Assembly (NCBI RefSeq): GCF_005938675.2
Contig: NZ_VCCH02000036.1
Span: 1-64,000 of the forward strand
DNA length: 64,000 nucleotides
Source: Mycobacterium sp. KBS0706
Lineage (GTDB): Bacteria; Pseudomonadota; Alphaproteobacteria; DSM-16000; Inquilinaceae
Direction of reading: 5' to 3'
Below the pieces are notes generated by a model, which was not told the origin of the DNA, ran no database searches, and saw nothing but the letters and a program-made list of their open reading frames with translations. The translations under genes were made by a program, and so were the position numbers. Positions 59,579-64,000 of the stretch are shown here, in pieces; the first letter of the stretch is position 1; every line of letters begins with the position of its first letter.

Positions 59579-60133
59579 GAGCTGCCGCGTCCACTCCTCC
59601 TGCAGCATGGCGAAGACCAGCTCGTCGCCCCAGACGCCGTTGAACCGGTCGTTCTGGACCAGATGCGCCTCCTGCCGCATGCCGAGGCGCCGGAGGACGT
59701 TGACCGAGCCGGTGTTCAGCGCGTCGCAGCGGGCGAAGATGCGGTGGAAGCCGAACCGGCCGAAGCCGAGGCCCAGCATCGCCCGTGCCGCCTCGGTGGC
59801 ATAGCCGCGGCCGGCCGCTTCCGGCGCGAAGGTGTAGCCCAGCTCGGCCTGCCGGGCCTCGCGGCTGACCCATTTCAGCACCACATCGCCGAGCAGGCCG
59901 CGGGTCTCGCGGGCCTCCACCGCCAGCACCAGCTCGTCGCCCTCGCCTTCGAACTGCAGCGTGCCGAACCGCTCCAGCGCCGCCCGCGACTGCTCGGGCG
60001 TGCGGGGGTTGCGGTACAGGTAGCGGGCGACCTCCGGCAGGCGGTGATAGCCGTGGAAGGCCTCGAAATCCTCCGGCATGAAGCGGCGGAGGATCAACCT
60101 CTCGGTCTCGACCGGTACGACCGGGTCCGGCAT
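59570..60133 (-). CDS. GNAT family N-acetyltransferase (RimJ/RimL type)
   Basis: A 187-residue acetyl-CoA-dependent acyltransferase. It opens with the RimJ/RimL pattern ETERLILRRFMPEDFEAFHG. The acetyl-CoA loop region is ELGYTFAPEAAGRGYATEAA near residue 97 and the family's FGFHRIFARCDALNTGSVNV and LRRLGMRQEAHLVQND follow. Members modify ribosomal protein N-termini, antibiotics or small amines; the substrate cannot be told. The ATG at 60133 is the first that leaves the conserved start intact. Confidence 0.9.
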   Translation of the reverse strand: MPDPVVPVETERLILRRFMPEDFEAFHGYHRLPEVARYLYRNPRTPEQSRAALERFGTLQFEGEGDELVLAVEARETRGLLGDVVLKWVSREARQAELGYTFAPEAAGRGYATEAARAMLGLGFGRFGFHRIFARCDALNTGSVNVLRRLGMRQEAHLVQNDRFNGVWGDELVFAMLQEEWTRQLSG

Positions 60134-60209
60134 GCGGCGTTCCTGGGTGAGTCGGCGGTTGGAATCCGTCCTACAACCGGAAGCCCGAACGCTCAATGGT
60201 CTGCGCGGA

Positions 60210-61304
60210 TCAGGCGGTCAGCGCCCGGCAGTCGGCGGCGGCCCAGCCGACCGTCACCGCCTCGCCCGCCGCCAGGGCCGGCCGGCCGTCGGCGTTCGGC
60301 AGCTTGAGCACGAAATCGTCGCGGCCCAGCAGCGACAGCCGGGCCCGGGTGTGGTCGCCGTGGAAGATCAGCTCCTCGATCCGGGCCGGGAAGCGGTTCG
60401 GCCCCGCCTCGGCGCCGGGCGACAGCCGCACCCGCTCCGGCCGGATCGACAGGGTGGCGCGGGCGCCCTGCCCAGCCGCCCCGACCGGCGTCGCCAGCAC
60501 CGAGAAACCGCCATCGACCGCGACCGTGCACTGCCCGCCCGCCAGGGCCTCGACCGTCCCGGCCAGCTTGTTGTTCTCGCCGATGAACTGGGCGACGAAG
60601 GCGGTCTCCGGCCGGTCGTACAGGTCATCCGGCGGCGCCAGCTGGTCGATCGCACCCTCATGGAACACGGCGATGCGGTCCGACATGGTCAGCGCCTCTC
60701 CCTGGTCGTGGGTGACATAGACCACGGTGACGCCGAGCGAGCGGTGCAGGTGCTTGATCTCGAGCTGCATGTGCTCGCGCAGCTGCTTGTCGAGCGCGCC
60801 CAGCGGCTCGTCCATCAGCACCAGGCGCGGCTCGAACACCAGGGCGCGGGCCAACGCCACGCGCTGCTGCTGCCCGCCCGAGAGCTGGGCCGGGCGGCGG
60901 CCGCCGAAGCCGCCCAGCTTGACCATGTCGAGGGCGCGCTCGACCCGTGCCGCGGCATCCGCGCCGCCGATGCCGCGGACCTTGAGCGGGAAGGCCACGT
61001 TCTCGCGCACGGTCATGTGCGGGAACAGGGCGTAGTTCTGGAACACCATGCCGATGTCGCGGCGCCAGGGCGGCAGGGCGTCGATCGCCTTGCCCTCCAG
61101 CAGGATGCGGCCCCGCGTGGGCGTCTCGAACCCGGCCAACATCATCAGCGTCGTGGTCTTGCCCGAGCCGGAGGGGCCGAGCAGGGTCAGGAACTCGCCC
61201 TGCCGGATGGCGAGGTCGAGGCCCCGCACCACCAGCGTCTCGCCGTCATAGGTCTTGGCCACGTCGACGAATTCGACGAAGGCCCCTGCTTCCCTGTCCG
61301 CCAT
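60210..61304 (-). CDS. ABC transporter ATPase, polyamine/CUT type (PotA-like)
   Basis: A 364-residue ATPase of an importer. The nucleotide-binding domain has Walker [10 protein letters not shown] near residue 44, Q-loop [13 protein letters not shown], signature [15 protein letters not shown], Walker [13 protein letters not shown] and the switch histidine in VTHDQGEAL. The C-terminal TOBE domain starts near residue 285 with [12 protein letters not shown]. This is the PotA/spermidine-putrescine branch. No permease or binding-protein gene adjoins it on either side, so its transporter lies elsewhere. The cystathionine enzyme gene lies 33 bp upstream on the same strand. Confidence 0.9.
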   Translation of the reverse strand: MADREAGAFVEFVDVAKTYDGETLVVRGLDLAIRQGEFLTLLGPSGSGKTTTLMMLAGFETPTRGRILLEGKAIDALPPWRRDIGMVFQNYALFPHMTVRENVAFPLKVRGIGGADAAARVERALDMVKLGGFGGRRPAQLSGGQQQRVALARALVFEPRLVLMDEPLGALDKQLREHMQLEIKHLHRSLGVTVVYVTHDQGEALTMSDRIAVFHEGAIDQLAPPDDLYDRPETAFVAQFIGENNKLAGTVEALAGGQCTVAVDGGFSVLATPVGAAGQGARATLSIRPERVRLSPGAEAGPNRFPARIEELIFHGDHTRARLSLLGRDDFVLKLPNADGRPALAAGEAVTVGWAAADCRALTA

Positions 61305-61337
61305 GCCGTCCCTGTTCTTCGTTCGGTTGTGTGCCGT

Positions 61338-62483
61338 CTATCCGTCCAGCGCCTGCTCCAGATCCGCGATCAGGTCCTCGACCGCCTCGATGCCGACCGA
61401 CAGGCGCAACAGGTCGTCGGGGACCGTGCCGTCCTCCTTCTCAATCGTGGCGCGGTGCTCGATCAGGCTCTCGACCCCGCCCAGCGAGGTGGCGCGGATG
61501 AAGATGCGGACGCGGGAGATCGCACGCAGCGCCGCCTCGCGCCCGCCGGCCAGCCGCAGCGACAGCATGCCGCCGAAGCCGCCCTCCATCTGCCGCGCTG
61601 CGATGGCGTGGCCCGAAAAACCCGGCAGGCCGGGGTAGCAGACCTGCGCCACCGCCGGGTGGCCGTCGAAGCGCTCGGCGATGCGCTGGGCGCTGGCGCT
61701 GGCGGCGCGCACCCGCACGAAAAGGGTGCGCATGCCGCGCAGCAGCAGCCAGGCCTCGAACGGACCGAGCACCGGGCCGGCCAGGAAGCGGATGCGGCCG
61801 ATCCGCTGCCACAGCGGACCGTTGGCCGCCGTCACCACCGCGCCGGCGACCACGTCGGAATGGCCGTTCAGGTATTTGGTGGCGGAGTGGACGACGAGAT
61901 CGGCGCCATGGGCGATCGGCCGACACAGCGCCGGCGAGGCCGAGGTGTTGTCGACCGCCAGCAGCGCCCCGGCCTCATGCGCGATCGCGGCCGCGCCAGC
62001 GATGTCGGTGACCGACCAGATCGGGTTGGCCGGGGTCTCGACGAAGACCAGCTTCGTCACCCCCGGCCGGACCGTGGTGCGCAGCGCGTCGAGGTCGCTG
62101 GTGTCGACCATCTCGCAGGCCAGGCCCCAGGGGATCAGCAGCTCGCGCAGCAGCTTGCCGGTGCCGAAATACATGTCGCGCGAGCAGACGACGTGATCGC
62201 CCGGCGCCAGCGCCTGGAACAGCGCCGCGATCGCCGCCATGCCGGAGGCGAACAGCATCGCCCCGGACCCGCCCTCCAGCCGCGCCAGCAGCGCCTCCGC
62301 CTGCAGATAGGTCGGGTTGTCGTCGCGGCTGTAGCCGCGGCCGCCAACCTGGGCGTAGGCGGCGTCGCGGGCATAGGTCGAGGACGGATGGATCGGCGGC
62401 ACGATCGCGCCGGTATCGCCGCAGAGATAGCCATCGAGGCGGGCGGCGATGGTTTCAGGACGGCAGGGCGGCCGATCGACCAT
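61338..62483 (-). CDS. Cystathionine gamma-synthase/lyase family enzyme
   Basis: A 381-residue PLP enzyme of the Cys/Met metabolism family. It shows GAIVPPIHPSSTYARD, GGRGYSRDDNPTYLQAEALL, ASGMAAIAALFQAL, VDTSDLD, the aspartate in LLAVDNTSASP and the PLP lysine in VVHSATKYLNGHSD (about residue 206). The C-terminal IRATSLGGVESLIEHRAT is typical. Synthase, lyase and O-acyl-homoserine sulfhydrylase roles cannot be separated by eye. A role in sulfur amino acid metabolism is shared with cysA 500 bp away, which runs in the other direction. Confidence 0.92.
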   Translation of the reverse strand: MVDRPPCRPETIAARLDGYLCGDTGAIVPPIHPSSTYARDAAYAQVGGRGYSRDDNPTYLQAEALLARLEGGSGAMLFASGMAAIAALFQALAPGDHVVCSRDMYFGTGKLLRELLIPWGLACEMVDTSDLDALRTTVRPGVTKLVFVETPANPIWSVTDIAGAAAIAHEAGALLAVDNTSASPALCRPIAHGADLVVHSATKYLNGHSDVVAGAVVTAANGPLWQRIGRIRFLAGPVLGPFEAWLLLRGMRTLFVRVRAASASAQRIAERFDGHPAVAQVCYPGLPGFSGHAIAARQMEGGFGGMLSLRLAGGREAALRAISRVRIFIRATSLGGVESLIEHRATIEKEDGTVPDDLLRLSVGIEAVEDLIADLEQALDG

Positions 62484-62572
62484 GGGAACTCCGATTGCCT
62501 TCCGGGTGTAACCCCGCTGACGCAACCCTGCAATCCATGGCAACGTGGCCGGGAGGCCGCGGGAGCTTGTTC

Positions 62573-62770
62573 ATGAGTTTCGAGAACGGATTCGGGATCG
62601 ATCTGGGGCTGGCGCCCGGCATGTGGGTGCGGCATCCGGACCAGCCCGACTGGGGTCCCGGCCAGGTGCAGTCGGTGATCGGGAATCGGATCACGGTGAA
62701 CTTCGAAAACCGCGGCAAGGTGCTGATCGACGGCTCGGTGATCCAATTGGAGCCGGCAGAGGAGGCGTAG
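62573..62770 (+). CDS. DUF3553 protein
   Basis: A 65-residue cytoplasmic protein. WVRHPDQPDWGPGQVQSVIG and ITVNFENRGKVLID give the family pattern of a small SH3-like barrel, recalling the RNA-polymerase-binding domain of CarD or the tail domain of UvrD/Mfd-type helicases. Function unknown. It is followed by a palindromic repeat and then cysA. Confidence 0.82.
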   Translation: MSFENGFGIDLGLAPGMWVRHPDQPDWGPGQVQSVIGNRITVNFENRGKVLIDGSVIQLEPAEEA

Positions 62771-62786
62771 CCTCCCCATCCCTCCT

Positions 62787-62867
62787 TGTCATGCCCGGGA
62801 TTTGACCCGGACATCCAGAGAGACCGTCGACACCCACTGAATTGCCGGGTCAAGCCCGGCAATGTCA
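62787..62867. repeat. Dispersed palindromic repeat, family A (copy 2)
   Basis: An 81-bp element with arms ATGCCCGGGATTTGACCCGG and TTGCCGGGTCAAGCCCGGCAA. It has the same layout as the element at 4172-4249, with a few substitutions in the left arm. The remaining gap up to cysA has AT-rich promoter-like sequence. Confidence 0.85.
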
Positions 62868-62984
62868 ATATTCTGTTGTTCAATTGTTGCGCCATCCATG
62901 CGGTGCCGGATTTTCCGCTGGCGCACTTTCTACGCTCCGGTATGATGGAAGCCCTTTATTTACACTAAAATGCAGGCAAAATCG

Positions 62985-64000
<1,016 letters not shown>

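Noticed and set aside
60210-61304. The orphan PotA-like ATPase as the missing ATPase of the alpha-galactoside importer
   Set aside because: It is 25 kb away, belongs to the polyamine branch by its TOBE region, and nothing in the sequence links the two.

Overview
The window is GC-rich (about 70 % by eye), densely packed bacterial DNA. Its genes point to an alphaproteobacterium, most plausibly a Rhodospirillales soil or rhizosphere type related to Inquilinus or Azospirillum (inference). The supporting genes are a divergent slt-like/dapA pair, a Tat-exported PhoX phosphatase, the zinc chaperone AztD, PAS_5-type proteins, DUF3553 and DUF736 proteins, and several dispersed palindromic repeat families. 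I see no tRNA, rRNA, CRISPR array, insertion sequence or prophage.

Layout. 0-5.7 kb: dapA, a lytic transglycosylase, an Xre/RES toxin-antitoxin pair, threonine/serine dehydratase and a small PAS-like protein. 5.8-11 kb: a secreted heparinase-like protein, PhoX, a small membrane protein, and a candidate small RNA whose hairpin loops are C-rich. 11.4-20 kb: a divergent PEP carboxylase homologue, a large RTX repeat protein on the opposite strand, and PepN. 20-26.2 kb: cydDC, a DUF454 protein and an OmpR-type two-component system. 26.2-30 kb: a large unknown protein, an ArsR/SRPBCC pair and a glutathione transferase. 30.2-36 kb: an alpha-galactoside cluster (GH4 enzyme, ABC binding protein, two permeases, divergent AraC regulator) with no ATPase gene. 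36-41.3 kb: AztD behind a Zur-like palindrome, a GH3 glucosidase and a DegP-type protease with a clear terminator. 41.7-49.8 kb: small and PAS proteins, a class II amidotransferase, a GcvT-type FAD dehydrogenase, a 2-hydroxyacid dehydrogenase, a protein with an internal duplication and an aldo/keto reductase.

50.1-54 kb holds two back-to-back regulated detoxification modules. One is MarR with a divergent zinc-less alcohol dehydrogenase and an MFS exporter. The other is HxlR with a divergent FMN reductase. Palindromic candidate operators sit in both intergenic regions. 54.1-54.8 kb is an AT-rich islet with one secreted protein of unknown function. 55.1-59.6 kb holds an MltB-like transglycosylase, a DUF736 protein and a three-gene signalling unit: a LuxR-type response regulator, a periplasmic molybdopterin-fold protein and an atypical histidine kinase. 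59.6-64 kb holds a GNAT acetyltransferase, a PotA-type ATPase, a cystathionine synthase/lyase, a DUF3553 protein and the start of cysA, which runs off the right edge.

The main candidates for something undescribed are the small RNA at about 11.03-11.19 kb, the PEP carboxylase homologue with altered active-site motifs, the 723-residue unknown protein, the three-gene signalling unit, and the AT-rich secreted protein.
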